A DNA stretch of 64,000 bases from Sphingobacterium prati (GTDB lineage: Bacteria > Bacteroidota > Bacteroidia > Sphingobacteriales > Sphingobacteriaceae): assembly GCF_013167215.1 (NCBI RefSeq), contig NZ_JABJWY010000024.1:186001-250000 (forward strand), in the 5' to 3' direction. The number at the start of each line of letters is the position of its first letter. The stretch's first letter is position 1. This document shows positions 37,340 through 45,946 of the stretch, one piece after another. The notes below the pieces were generated by a model. The model did not search any database. It was not told the DNA's origin and worked only from the letters and a program-made list of their open reading frames with translations. The position numbers and the translations under genes are program-made.

Positions 37340-37390
37340 ACAAGCTTTAAGAAAGCTCAGCATTATCGCTACCCTTCTTAATGAGCTTGT
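37340..37390 (-). promoter_or_regulatory. long hairpin near the 5' end of the cassette A leader
   Basis: On the transcript ACAAGCT-CA-TTAAGAA (37390-37375) pairs with TTCTTAAAGCTTGT (37353-37340): 14 pairs interrupted by a 2-base bulge, loop about 21 bases, followed by GTTTTCC. An alternative pairing AAGCTCA/TGAGCTT competes with it. It starts about 10 bases after the predicted transcription start, so it could be an attenuator or a riboswitch-like fold. Confidence 0.5.
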
Positions 37391-37406
37391 CCTCTAGGTT
37401 GATAAA

Positions 37407-37440
37407 CAAATATAGTAAACAAAAAATAAAATCTACAAAA
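37407..37440 (-). promoter_or_regulatory. promoter of operon A (Bacteroidota type)
   Basis: On the minus strand TTTTG (37440-37436), 21 bases, then TATATTTG (37414-37407), an exact TAnnTTTG -7 element with a TTG -33 element. It predicts a start near 37400 and a leader of about 300 bases before SusC. Confidence 0.7.
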
Positions 37441-37458
37441 CTAGTAGATTTTATTTTT
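37422..37458. promoter_or_regulatory. perfect 15-base inverted repeat overlapping the -33 element (operator candidate)
   Basis: AAAAATAAAATCTAC (37422-37436) and GTAGATTTTATTTTT (37444-37458) form a perfect dyad across seven bases. The inner half-sites ATCTAC-N7-GTAGAT recur as ATCTAC-N7-ATAGAC at the promoter of cassette B (57032-57050). Overlap with the -33 box suggests a repressor site. Confidence 0.6.
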
Positions 37459-37476
37459 AAATCTTTCAAAATATAT

Positions 37477-37510
37477 AAAAAGGGCCGCTCCGAATAAATC
37501 CGGGCGGCCC
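37477..37510 (-). terminator. intrinsic terminator of SusCD locus II
   Basis: On the minus strand GGGCCGC-CCGGA pairs with TTCGG-AGCGGCCC (37510 to 37482), a GC-rich stem with a small internal mismatch, then TTTTT (37481-37477). It follows the phosphoesterase stop by 28 bases and separates locus II from operon A. Confidence 0.9.
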
Positions 37511-37538
37511 AATGTATCGCTTACTTTACAGGCTAGGC

Positions 37539-38369
37539 TTACTTCACATATTTCCAGCTAAAGTCCTTTCCATTCACATCCACTTCAAGGTGGCCTGGAG
37601 CAGTCCCCTCGAAATTCCCATGCCACCAATTGCCCGACACTGCTCCAGCGGTTATAAACTGTACGTCCTTGACTTTAATTTCCTCATATAAGTGCATATG
37701 CCCTTGCAGCACCAGTTTGAGACTGTGTTCTTTAAAGAGATCAAATACCAGCTTTTGGTTCATAAAGGTATCCGCAGCAGTATACCGTCCTTCCAACACA
37801 GGATAGTAGACCGATAAAAAAGGTACATGCGAGATAATCACCAAAGGCTGATCTTTTGCTGTATTTTTAACAAGATCCTGCAACCATAGCAACTGCTGTT
37901 CACCGATGACATAGTGGTTATCCTTGGTTTCCACACTATTCAATACGATAAACTTCCAGCCTTTATGTTCAAATGTGTAATAGGTTTGGCCGAAAGTCTT
38001 TTCAAAGATCGCAAAGTCATTTTTGCCGTTCCGCAAATTCCCTGGCAGTCTGTCGTGATTACCAATTGCCACGTGGTAAGTTTTTTTTGTGCGGTCAAAA
38101 AGATCTTTCAGCTGCTTGAGCCGCTGCTCACCATGCGATAGCTCAGCTGTTTTTAAATTATCGATATCGACATTATCGCCGCCGCTCAAAATCAGCTCCA
38201 CCTGGGATGGCAGGGATCTTAAGCGTCGGTCTACCTGACTAAGGGTAGAGTCGCTGTGGACATGCATATCTGTTAAAAATGCAAACTTAAATTCCTGTGC
38301 TTTTACCGTTTCGAAGCGAAACCAAGCAACAAAGAAAAAAGATAAAATAAGTACTATTGAACGTTTCAT
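37539..38369 (-). CDS. exported calcineurin-like metallophosphoesterase, locus II
   Basis: 276 residues from the ATG at 38369, which shares one base with the SusD stop (TAATG). Signal peptide to about residue 24 (ending VKAQ). Metal-binding motifs in order: FLTDMHVH, LSGGDNVD, AIGNHDRLPG, ISHVPF and LQGHMHLYEE, the pattern of CpdA/Icc-type phosphodiesterases rather than purple acid phosphatases. It probably cleaves a phosphodiester or phosphomonoester in the periplasm or at the surface. Last gene of locus II, coupled to SusD. Confidence 0.88.
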   Translation of the reverse strand: MKRSIVLILSFFFVAWFRFETVKAQEFKFAFLTDMHVHSDSTLSQVDRRLRSLPSQVELILSGGDNVDIDNLKTAELSHGEQRLKQLKDLFDRTKKTYHVAIGNHDRLPGNLRNGKNDFAIFEKTFGQTYYTFEHKGWKFIVLNSVETKDNHYVIGEQQLLWLQDLVKNTAKDQPLVIISHVPFLSVYYPVLEGRYTAADTFMNQKLVFDLFKEHSLKLVLQGHMHLYEEIKVKDVQFITAGAVSGNWWHGNFEGTAPGHLEVDVNGKDFSWKYVK

Positions 38370-40168
38370 TACCAACCAAATATTTGTTTAAGATTATCAT
38401 TTAAAAGTATCTCTCCTTGCTGTATGGGGCGATAATAGAATTTAGGGACCTCAAAGGTCCCTGTGCTTTCTATTGTTTCGACCGTGCCGCTGTTTCCATC
38501 CGATAGAAACACGCCCACATCCTGTCCAAAAGGCCCTACACGGTAATATTGCAATTCTCTTCCCAGACTATTCTTCTCTTTGATTGCCGGAATGGACGAT
38601 GAAGATGAAAGTAAAACAATATCTGGGATACCATCACCGGTCATATCGTGCTGTCCCAATCCGGAGAAGTAAATCCCTTCACGTTTGTTCTTCAATAATT
38701 CACCCACATTCCAGCGCATCAGATCAGTAAACCGGAAACCCTCGAAAGCTAGTTCCACCCGACGTTCCCTTCTGATTTCCAATACCAGATTACGCTGTCT
38801 ACTTTCGACATTAGCGTAGCGCATTGCCATTACTGGGTCTATAGCCACGTTGAGGACCATATCCGGCATGCCCGCCCGTTTACGCAACAGATTGATACTG
38901 CGATCAAGGTCGGCCTGCGTCAGCTGCCCCAATTCCGCTTTCGCTTCGGCAAAATTCAATAAGACCTCTGCATAGCGATATAGCGGAATATCCAGGTTAT
39001 TGCGCACTTCCAGACTTAATGTATTTTGGAATCCTTTGATCTGATGGTAACCCGAAAAGTTTTTGGCCAGCTGTTGCACATATAGACCTGCGCCCTGTGC
39101 ATAGGTATGAGAGTAGATCAGTTCCCATCCTGGGTAGGCATAGGTCTGTGCCAGACGAGGATCACGGTTTTGGAATTCCTTGACAAAGGTATTTTTGTCA
39201 TATGCAGCTTGCGCAGAATAAAAAGAACCATCTTTCATTAAATAAGCCTGTACGAGATCACGTAGCGGATAATACTCATAATTGCCGAACATCCCCGGCC
39301 ATGAATCTGCATTCAGCACATTGTTGGCATAAAAACGACCCAACACCACCTCTTTATTGTTTTCCAGATTTTCATTAAAGAATAAGGAACCATAATCCTG
39401 ATCAGGTTTGCCGCTATTATAAATTGTAAAACCGCCTTCCCGCATAACCTGATCACTCAGTTCCTGTGCTTTGGTCAAAAAACCATTTGCCGAAGTTTTG
39501 AGTTCAAGTTCATTGTGATATTTACGGAAGGTTCCTTCATAAAGCGCAAAGCGGCTATACTCCTGCAAGACCACCCACTTGTTGACCGTTCCTAATTTGA
39601 TCGTTGGCTGTACATTTTGCGCTGCAAATTCAAAGTCTTCCATAATTTTTTGGACAACAGTAGCACGCGGGTCGCGTTTGGCAAAGAGGAAATCTGTATC
39701 ACCTACCTCCAAGGCTTTATCCACCCAGGGGACATCTGAAAAGCGCTGTACTTTTTCAACATAAAACCTTGCGCGAAAATAGCGTCCCAATCCTTCATAA
39801 TGTGCTTTTTCACTTTCACTGATATTTGCCTTGCCCATATGCATCAAAAAGAAATTAATCTTACGGAGCTGCTCCCATTCCCAGCCCCCTGAAATCGTCG
39901 CCGCAGAGGCGTTACCGGCCATAATGGTCTTGATCTCCGTATTACCCGTTGTACTGGCATTATCCGTGGTGGCATCTGCCTGATAGATTCCTAATCCTGA
40001 AAAATCATACAAGCCATTGATATACAGTTCCAGGTCTGTCGCTGTATTAAAGAAGTTTTCATTATTGATCGCAGTCTCAGGAACACGATCCAAATAGTCG
40101 TCATTACAGCTTCCGAGGAGCGAAAGTGTGCAACATACAAATGCCAATTTTATATATTTATTTATCAT
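38369..40168 (-). CDS. SusD/RagB-type lipoprotein, locus II
   Basis: 599 residues from the ATG at 40168, nine bases downstream of the SusC stop region; the frame is open to a TTG at 40177. Lipoprotein signal ending LLGSC, then DDYLDRVPETAINNENFFNTATDLELYINGLYD in the usual SusD opening (shown here only as the start of that region), and RYAEVLLNFAEAKAELG plus RRERRVELAFEGFRFTDLMRW at the C-terminus. Outer-membrane ligand-binding partner of the SusC at 40178. Confidence 0.92.
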   Translation of the reverse strand: MINKYIKLAFVCCTLSLLGSCNDDYLDRVPETAINNENFFNTATDLELYINGLYDFSGLGIYQADATTDNASTTGNTEIKTIMAGNASAATISGGWEWEQLRKINFFLMHMGKANISESEKAHYEGLGRYFRARFYVEKVQRFSDVPWVDKALEVGDTDFLFAKRDPRATVVQKIMEDFEFAAQNVQPTIKLGTVNKWVVLQEYSRFALYEGTFRKYHNELELKTSANGFLTKAQELSDQVMREGGFTIYNSGKPDQDYGSLFFNENLENNKEVVLGRFYANNVLNADSWPGMFGNYEYYPLRDLVQAYLMKDGSFYSAQAAYDKNTFVKEFQNRDPRLAQTYAYPGWELIYSHTYAQGAGLYVQQLAKNFSGYHQIKGFQNTLSLEVRNNLDIPLYRYAEVLLNFAEAKAELGQLTQADLDRSINLLRKRAGMPDMVLNVAIDPVMAMRYANVESRQRNLVLEIRRERRVELAFEGFRFTDLMRWNVGELLKNKREGIYFSGLGQHDMTGDGIPDIVLLSSSSSIPAIKEKNSLGRELQYYRVGPFGQDVGVFLSDGNSGTVETIESTGTFEVPKFYYRPIQQGEILLNDNLKQIFGW

Positions 40169-40177
40169 GATATGCAA

Positions 40178-43100
40178 TTAAAATGTGAGTTGAATACCGG
40201 CAGAAAAACTCCGTTGAAATGGATAGGTAAGCCCATTGCCTACACGGTCTGATCCTGCGGTGGGGTTTGTATAAATATTTTCATTTAGCGTCTCTGGATC
40301 AAAATAGCGTTTCACAGCAGACCATTCGATGATATTTTCACCACTCAGATAGACGCGCAGGTTGCTGATCTTGGCACGGGAGGTAAATGACTTGGGCAAG
40401 GTATAGCCGATGGTCAGGTTTTTGAGGCGTAGATATGCGGCATTCAGCAAATAATTGGTCTGTGGTATGGCCAATCCCTGAGCCTGGTCAATGCGGGTAC
40501 CTAAATTACGGTCTGCAAGCCAGGATTGTAATATCGGATAGGCAGAATTGAGGTTTTGGTCGGCCAGCCCAAGATCGAGGTAAGCCTGTGAATGTTTGGC
40601 ACGCTCAGCTGGTGAGTCGCTCTCCGGACGATAAAAATCGAGCAAATGCCCGTAAAAGTTACCATAAGGCTGTTGATAAGCTCCCCAATACAGGTAATCC
40701 AGTGGGTAATAGTCGCGCTTGCCGATTCCTTGGAAAAATGCCCGTAGATCAAAACCTTTCCAATCCGCAGACAGGTCGATACCAAACTGGTAGCGCGGAG
40801 TCGAATTACCTATGCGCTTGAGATCTTTGGTATCCCCCAGTGTATATCCCTTTTCAATTTTACCGTTGCCATCCTGATCCACATAAGTCGGCCATCCCGG
40901 TACGATAGACAATGCTCCCCAAGGAATGATGGATGTCTGATCCAACTTGGCGATCTCCGCTTTGTCTTTAAACAAGCCATTACTTTGCAAACCCCAGATC
41001 TCCCCCATTTGCATACCCTCATAATATTGCAAGATGCTTTTATTCGGATTGTCGAAACGTGTAATTTTGGATTGTGAATCCGATAGCAACAATTTAGCGC
41101 TGAAGCGTAGCGGCGCATTGGCCAATTCGAAACGATCCTGAAAATTGACGGTCAGTTCCCAACCATTGGTTTTTAAGTCAGCAGCATTTTCTCTTGGCTC
41201 ATTCGCGCCCAATATATTCGGTAAATCCCTTCCCAGCGTCAACATGCCCATGGTGCGTCTTGAATAATAATCAAAACTCGCGGACAATTTGTTTTTGAGT
41301 ACTGCCAGGTCTAGACCGACATTCACCGTGTTGACCTTCTCCCAAGTATAATTTGGGGAAACCAAGGAAGGAACCTGAATAAAGATACCGCGTTCAGTTC
41401 CGAACAGGTAATCCGAATCCTCCTTTTCCATCGAAGGGAGATAGCCGTAGTTGGAGACAGACTGATTGCCCAGTTGACCATAGGATGCCCTGACCTTCAA
41501 TAGGTCAAGTCCTGAGAGGGATGACATAAAATTTTCACGATCTAAGCGCCAGGCAACAGATCCCGAAGGAAAAAAGCCAAAACGTTTGCTCTTCGGAAAA
41601 CGGGAAGAACCATCGTAGCGCCCGTTGAATTCGACAATATACTTATCATCATAGGTGTAATTCAACCGATAGAATGCACCACGCAGGGCATAAGTATCAA
41701 TAGCTTCACCCATTTTCATTGTTCCGGTTGCAAATTGAATTGTTGGAAAAGATTCAGAAATCAAACCGGCCCGTTCGGCATTAATGAGTTCATACCTGTA
41801 GTCTTCCTGGTTAAATCCCAGTACCGCATTGACCTGATGCTTGTTAAAAGACTGCATATAGGTCCCATATATATTATATACGTTGTAGTAAGAAAAGCCC
41901 GCTTCACGATAAGCGCCGGTACTCCCCTCTTTGCGAACATCATTCGGTCCGTAACCGATCTCATATTGCTTAGTATACCAATTGCGGTTCAAGGAGTTGC
42001 GCTGAAAGGTATAATCGGCATTGAGTTTGAATTTATTTCCAAAAAAACGAAGTTCTGTATTGAAGGTCGATTGCACATCCAGATATTTACGATCGCTTTT
42101 CCCACCGTCAACCATCCGTGCAGCAATGTTACCTGCTGAAGAATTAGCCCAGGTTCCATCTGGATTTTTGTCAAAGGACGTTGGAAAAATATTGTAAATA
42201 TCTGCTAAACTCATCTGAGAAGGTTCAAAACGGCGTATGCTGCCGATGACGGTATTATTTCCAAATGAGATCAGATCAGATAGCCTATAGTTTACCTTTG
42301 ACCGCAAATTGTAACGGTCAAAATAATCCTCTGTTAGCTTAACGGGAGAATTCTGCCGATTGTAGCTACCACTGATATAGTACTGCACTTTTTCGTTGGA
42401 GCCCGAGATAGATAAGTCATGTGTATTGGTCGCATTCCAATCCGAAAGGAAATACCTTGTCCAATCCCGGTTGCCTATATATTCCCATATTTTGGAATCA
42501 GAGGGATTGATGCGTACGCCAGCAATCGAGGGGTTGTCTGAGCGTTCTCTGGCATATTGGTAAAACTGGTCCGAATAATTAACATTATCCCATGGCGTAT
42601 TATCCGTGGAAGTTTCCAATAACCGTGAAAATACATAGGGATCAGTTATTTTATCGGGCATTACTGTGGGTGTATTCCAGGTAAAATTATTGGAATAATT
42701 CACTTTAACATCGCCTTTTCCTGTTTTGGTGGTAATGATCAGGACACCAAAGGATGCACGGGCACCATAAATTGCCGCTGCTGAAGCATCCTTGATAACA
42801 GTAAATGATTCAATATCCTGCGGTGCAATCCGGATTAATTCGGCCGCAGATACAGGTACATTGTCTACCAAGATCAGGGGATCGCCACCATTGATGGATG
42901 TCATACCGCGGATATTAATTTTGGGGACGGCTCCAGGTGCGCCAGAATTGAACTGTATGTTCAAATTTGGCGATACTCCCTGGAGTCCCTGTGCCGCATT
43001 TGAAATCGGTCGGCTGTCAAGCACCTCGCCACTGATATGATCAACAGCTCCGGAGAGATTTGTCTTTTTCTGCGTGCCATAGCCCACGACAACCACTTCA

Positions 43101-43474
43101 TCCATCTGGTTTGCATCGGTCAGTTGAAAGACCACACTGGAGCGTTTGCCCGAACTGACGATGAATTGACACTCCTCTTTGGCTTTCATCCCAGTGTAAG
43201 TAACTAAGATACAATAATTACTGTCCGCAGGAAGATCATTGAACATTGCTTTCCCCTGCTGATCGGCCTGACCGGACCGCTTCAAATTGCCTAGCTTGTT
43301 CTTCACGGTGACAGTCGCATTCGCTAATCCTTTTGATTCAGCGTTCTGTACGATCACAACAAGTTCTCCACGCTGTTGGGCAAATCCCATGTGGCCAGCA
43401 GCAATGGCGAGTAGTAGTAATAAAGCCCCCTTAGTTGGCCTTTTCGTTGTTAAAGATAATTGCATATTTTTCAT
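40178..43474 (-). CDS. SusC/RagA-type TonB-linked receptor, locus II
   Basis: 1098 residues, ATG at 43474. Signal peptide ending GFAQQ, an N-terminal beta domain (VVIVQNAESKGLANATVTV) somewhat different from the usual form, then DEVVVVGYGTQKKTNLSGAVD, the plug with GLQGVSPNLNI and TVIKDASAAAIYGARASFG, and a barrel ending SFSAGIQLTF. As in locus I, no STN domain is visible before the plug despite a FecR gene 69 bases upstream. Likely part of a sigma/FecR-controlled uptake system ending in a phosphoesterase. Confidence 0.94.
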   Translation of the reverse strand: MKNMQLSLTTKRPTKGALLLLLAIAAGHMGFAQQRGELVVIVQNAESKGLANATVTVKNKLGNLKRSGQADQQGKAMFNDLPADSNYCILVTYTGMKAKEECQFIVSSGKRSSVVFQLTDANQMDEVVVVGYGTQKKTNLSGAVDHISGEVLDSRPISNAAQGLQGVSPNLNIQFNSGAPGAVPKINIRGMTSINGGDPLILVDNVPVSAAELIRIAPQDIESFTVIKDASAAAIYGARASFGVLIITTKTGKGDVKVNYSNNFTWNTPTVMPDKITDPYVFSRLLETSTDNTPWDNVNYSDQFYQYARERSDNPSIAGVRINPSDSKIWEYIGNRDWTRYFLSDWNATNTHDLSISGSNEKVQYYISGSYNRQNSPVKLTEDYFDRYNLRSKVNYRLSDLISFGNNTVIGSIRRFEPSQMSLADIYNIFPTSFDKNPDGTWANSSAGNIAARMVDGGKSDRKYLDVQSTFNTELRFFGNKFKLNADYTFQRNSLNRNWYTKQYEIGYGPNDVRKEGSTGAYREAGFSYYNVYNIYGTYMQSFNKHQVNAVLGFNQEDYRYELINAERAGLISESFPTIQFATGTMKMGEAIDTYALRGAFYRLNYTYDDKYIVEFNGRYDGSSRFPKSKRFGFFPSGSVAWRLDRENFMSSLSGLDLLKVRASYGQLGNQSVSNYGYLPSMEKEDSDYLFGTERGIFIQVPSLVSPNYTWEKVNTVNVGLDLAVLKNKLSASFDYYSRRTMGMLTLGRDLPNILGANEPRENAADLKTNGWELTVNFQDRFELANAPLRFSAKLLLSDSQSKITRFDNPNKSILQYYEGMQMGEIWGLQSNGLFKDKAEIAKLDQTSIIPWGALSIVPGWPTYVDQDGNGKIEKGYTLGDTKDLKRIGNSTPRYQFGIDLSADWKGFDLRAFFQGIGKRDYYPLDYLYWGAYQQPYGNFYGHLLDFYRPESDSPAERAKHSQAYLDLGLADQNLNSAYPILQSWLADRNLGTRIDQAQGLAIPQTNYLLNAAYLRLKNLTIGYTLPKSFTSRAKISNLRVYLSGENIIEWSAVKRYFDPETLNENIYTNPTAGSDRVGNGLTYPFQRSFSAGIQLTF

Positions 43475-43543
43475 TAATAATTGTGCATAGTTTTCCCAGG
43501 CTCCCCTATTGTGGAGTGCTCATTATTGAATTTTTATTGATAG

Positions 43544-44566
43544 CTATTGACTGTTTTTTACGATCGTATAAGTATTTGTTTCGGCATTAAACTGAAGTTC
43601 CAGATCGTTTGCGATACAGATCGTCTGAAGAATCTGCCCGATATTATTTTCGGCTGTATAGGTCCCATAAAAAGATAGCCCTGCGACCTCACTTGAAGAA
43701 AAGAGAATAGTCGTTTTGTAGAACGACGCCAAGGCGGGCATCACCTCCGCCAAGGGTTTGTGGTGAAAAACCAATGCCGTCGGAACGCTCTCTTCGGTAA
43801 TCGTTTGCTCTAGTTTTAAGACCTGTTCCTTTCTCGGCTGTACAACTGCTGCCTTCCAGGTCTGCCCCGGAGACAAATACGCAAGCAGCGTTTCTTTCCC
43901 ATCTCCGTCGCGCTCTTTAATAGAAACTCTTCCCGTCACAAGACGTACCTTAGGTTTCGCATTTTTAGTCTCCTGAATGACCCAAAAAGACGTCCCCAAG
44001 GCTGTTGTCAGGATATTATCTGCCAACACGGTAAATGGACGGGATGTATCATGCGCTACTTCGAAAAAAGCTTTTCCCTGCAATTGAATCGCACGCTGGC
44101 CTTGTGAAAACGGCTGCATCCATGTTATGCTGGAATTTGCCAAGAGATGGACCTTACTGCCATCCTGCAGTAAAATCAGGCTGTCCTGCGAAACGGTGCA
44201 AGTCATCTGTATGGATTTCACGGCAGTCTTCACAACGCCTACAACCTGTCGATGCTGCGGTTCATCCCCCCGGTTTGCTTCCAAGATATACCATGCAAAT
44301 GAGAAACATACAATAACTGTCGCCGCAATTCTGACAAGAAATTGCCAAGACGGATGCTTGATTTGATTTGCCGGTTCGCTGGTTCGCAAACGGGCATCTA
44401 TTTTTTCTTTCATCTGCTTCTCGACTTCAGCCACATCAATCGCACACGCTTCAGCCACATCCAGTTCCTGTAGCCAACTTGTCAAATGTGCACGTTCTAT
44501 ATCCGTCAACCGCCCTGATGAATACCGTTCGATTAAATTTTCCAGTTCTCTTTTTCTATCTTGCAT
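43544..44566 (-). CDS. FecR-family anti-sigma regulator, locus II
   Basis: 340 residues from the ATG at 44566, which follows AAGGTG by a few bases; the frame is open to an ATG at 44614, but I prefer the start with the ribosome site. Cytoplasmic N-terminus (LENLIERYSSGRLTD), membrane segment (FLVRIAATVIVCFSFAWYIL), FecR domain (LLQDGSKVHLLANSSITW, LQGKAFFEVAHD, TALGTSFWVI) and a DUF4974-like tail (LAEVMPALASFYKTTILFSS). It lies downstream of a strong terminator, so it and SusCD may have their own promoter. Confidence 0.9.
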   Translation of the reverse strand: MQDRKRELENLIERYSSGRLTDIERAHLTSWLQELDVAEACAIDVAEVEKQMKEKIDARLRTSEPANQIKHPSWQFLVRIAATVIVCFSFAWYILEANRGDEPQHRQVVGVVKTAVKSIQMTCTVSQDSLILLQDGSKVHLLANSSITWMQPFSQGQRAIQLQGKAFFEVAHDTSRPFTVLADNILTTALGTSFWVIQETKNAKPKVRLVTGRVSIKERDGDGKETLLAYLSPGQTWKAAVVQPRKEQVLKLEQTITEESVPTALVFHHKPLAEVMPALASFYKTTILFSSSEVAGLSFYGTYTAENNIGQILQTICIANDLELQFNAETNTYTIVKNSQ

Positions 44567-44673
44567 ACACCTTATAGTTGCTACAATCGGGCGATCGTAC
44601 CATTCTAAATGCATTAAGTTTATGTAAAGTTTATTTTAAAAAAAATTCAGCACGCTGTCTCAAAAACTTTCCT

Positions 44674-44717
44674 AAAACAAACAAGCCTTTCAGTAAATGC
44701 TGAAAGGCTTGTTTGTT
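44674..44717 (-). terminator. strong intrinsic terminator after the S41 peptidase
   Basis: A perfect 18-base inverted repeat, AACAAACAAGCCTTTCAG (44676-44693) against its complement at 44700-44717, with a 6-base loop. On the minus strand it is followed by TTTT. It lies 17 bases past the peptidase stop and isolates sigma plus peptidase from FecR-SusCD. Confidence 0.9.
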
Positions 44718-44733
44718 AGCGGTTAACTCCTTG

Positions 44734-45744
44734 TTATTGGCCCAATAATTCCAAGGCCTTGATAATTTTATGATCCTTTTTCAATGCTGTCAGGTTATCG
44801 CCACCCACGACTTCAACATCAGGCGAAATATAGGATTTATAAACTTTTAGATTCCTGTCCACGACATAGTCTGTTGACAAATTAATACCAGCATAATCAT
44901 TTATTTTAAAACCCAGCACTGCGGTGGTATAATTTGCTGTCTTTTCGCCCACAATAAAGGTGTTATTCCTTCCAATAAACGATATAGCGGCCATTTCACC
45001 TGCGCTCGCCGTATAACAGCTCGTTAAAATAACCAATGGAACATCGTTTGCAATCGGATAGGTCAATGCTGTTTTTCTGTCCAGCCTATTGCCATCAATC
45101 AACAGTTTTCCCGCCTTGATCTCCCAGTCGCCGCTAGGTTTATTACCCGCGTCCCTAAAACCACCAAAGCGCAGGTTATTTCCGATAAACTCTTTCAAAC
45201 CGAGTAATATCGGATACATATTTCCGCCAGTATTTAATCTCAAGTCTATAATCCAGCCCTTAATTTCAACTGAATTTATGTCATTGATATGAGCCACGAT
45301 ATCATCGGCTATGCTATCTACTTTTTTAAACGCAAAATCACTATTTCCAACGATTCGGAGATATCCTATTTTCTGATCAATTACTTGGCTAAATGTACTT
45401 TTGTCCATGTTGATCCTATTCTTTAGATACCCATTCGTCATCACATTAGGATTGTTCCATCCGTAGGTTTTTCCTTTATATTTTAAACTGCCATGATAGT
45501 CATTAAGCTGTTTAAATACATCCTTATATAATGCTGCGGTTTCATCAATCGAGTTTAGATTTCGGGATTTATTGTAAAGTTCATGTTTAATAACTTCGAG
45601 GTTTTCTTTATGAATGGAGTTTGCCGCTATAAGTTCAATAGATTTATCGACAAAAGATTTTACGCTGTCGTTCTTAAAAGTTTGGCAAAACAAGCATACC
45701 GAAGATAATAAAAACCATAGCAATAAAAGGGATCTAGTCATCAT
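44734..45744 (-). CDS. exported S41 (C-terminal processing type) peptidase
   Basis: 336 residues from the ATG at 45744 (another ATG follows at 45741); the frame is open to a TTG at 45825. Signal peptide of about 20 residues ending in CLFCQ. The peptidase S41 core has IGYLRIVGNSDF, GWIIDLRLNTGGNMYPIL, then the nucleophile Ser in ILTSCYTASAGEMAA and the general-base Lys in FIVGEKTANYT. There is no PDZ domain, as in short Bacteroidota S41 enzymes. It lies between sigma and FecR of locus II, an unusual position, and might cleave a regulatory or surface protein of that locus. Confidence 0.88.
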   Translation of the reverse strand: MMTRSLLLLWFLLSSVCLFCQTFKNDSVKSFVDKSIELIAANSIHKENLEVIKHELYNKSRNLNSIDETAALYKDVFKQLNDYHGSLKYKGKTYGWNNPNVMTNGYLKNRINMDKSTFSQVIDQKIGYLRIVGNSDFAFKKVDSIADDIVAHINDINSVEIKGWIIDLRLNTGGNMYPILLGLKEFIGNNLRFGGFRDAGNKPSGDWEIKAGKLLIDGNRLDRKTALTYPIANDVPLVILTSCYTASAGEMAAISFIGRNNTFIVGEKTANYTTAVLGFKINDYAGINLSTDYVVDRNLKVYKSYISPDVEVVGGDNLTALKKDHKIIKALELLGQ

Positions 45745-45946
45745 AAGGTGTTTATAGCGTTTGATGTGATTTATTGAGCCATTAAATTTAAGAAATAATT
45801 CACGGATTGACGAATTAAAGCTCAATGGATGTCGGCCGCATTTTTATGGTTTAACAGTTTTCGCCGATTTTCCTGAGATATAGGAGATCGCTAATGATAT
45901 CGTATCCGGACCGACAAACCAGATTCGTTCATGAACGGTCTGTTCG

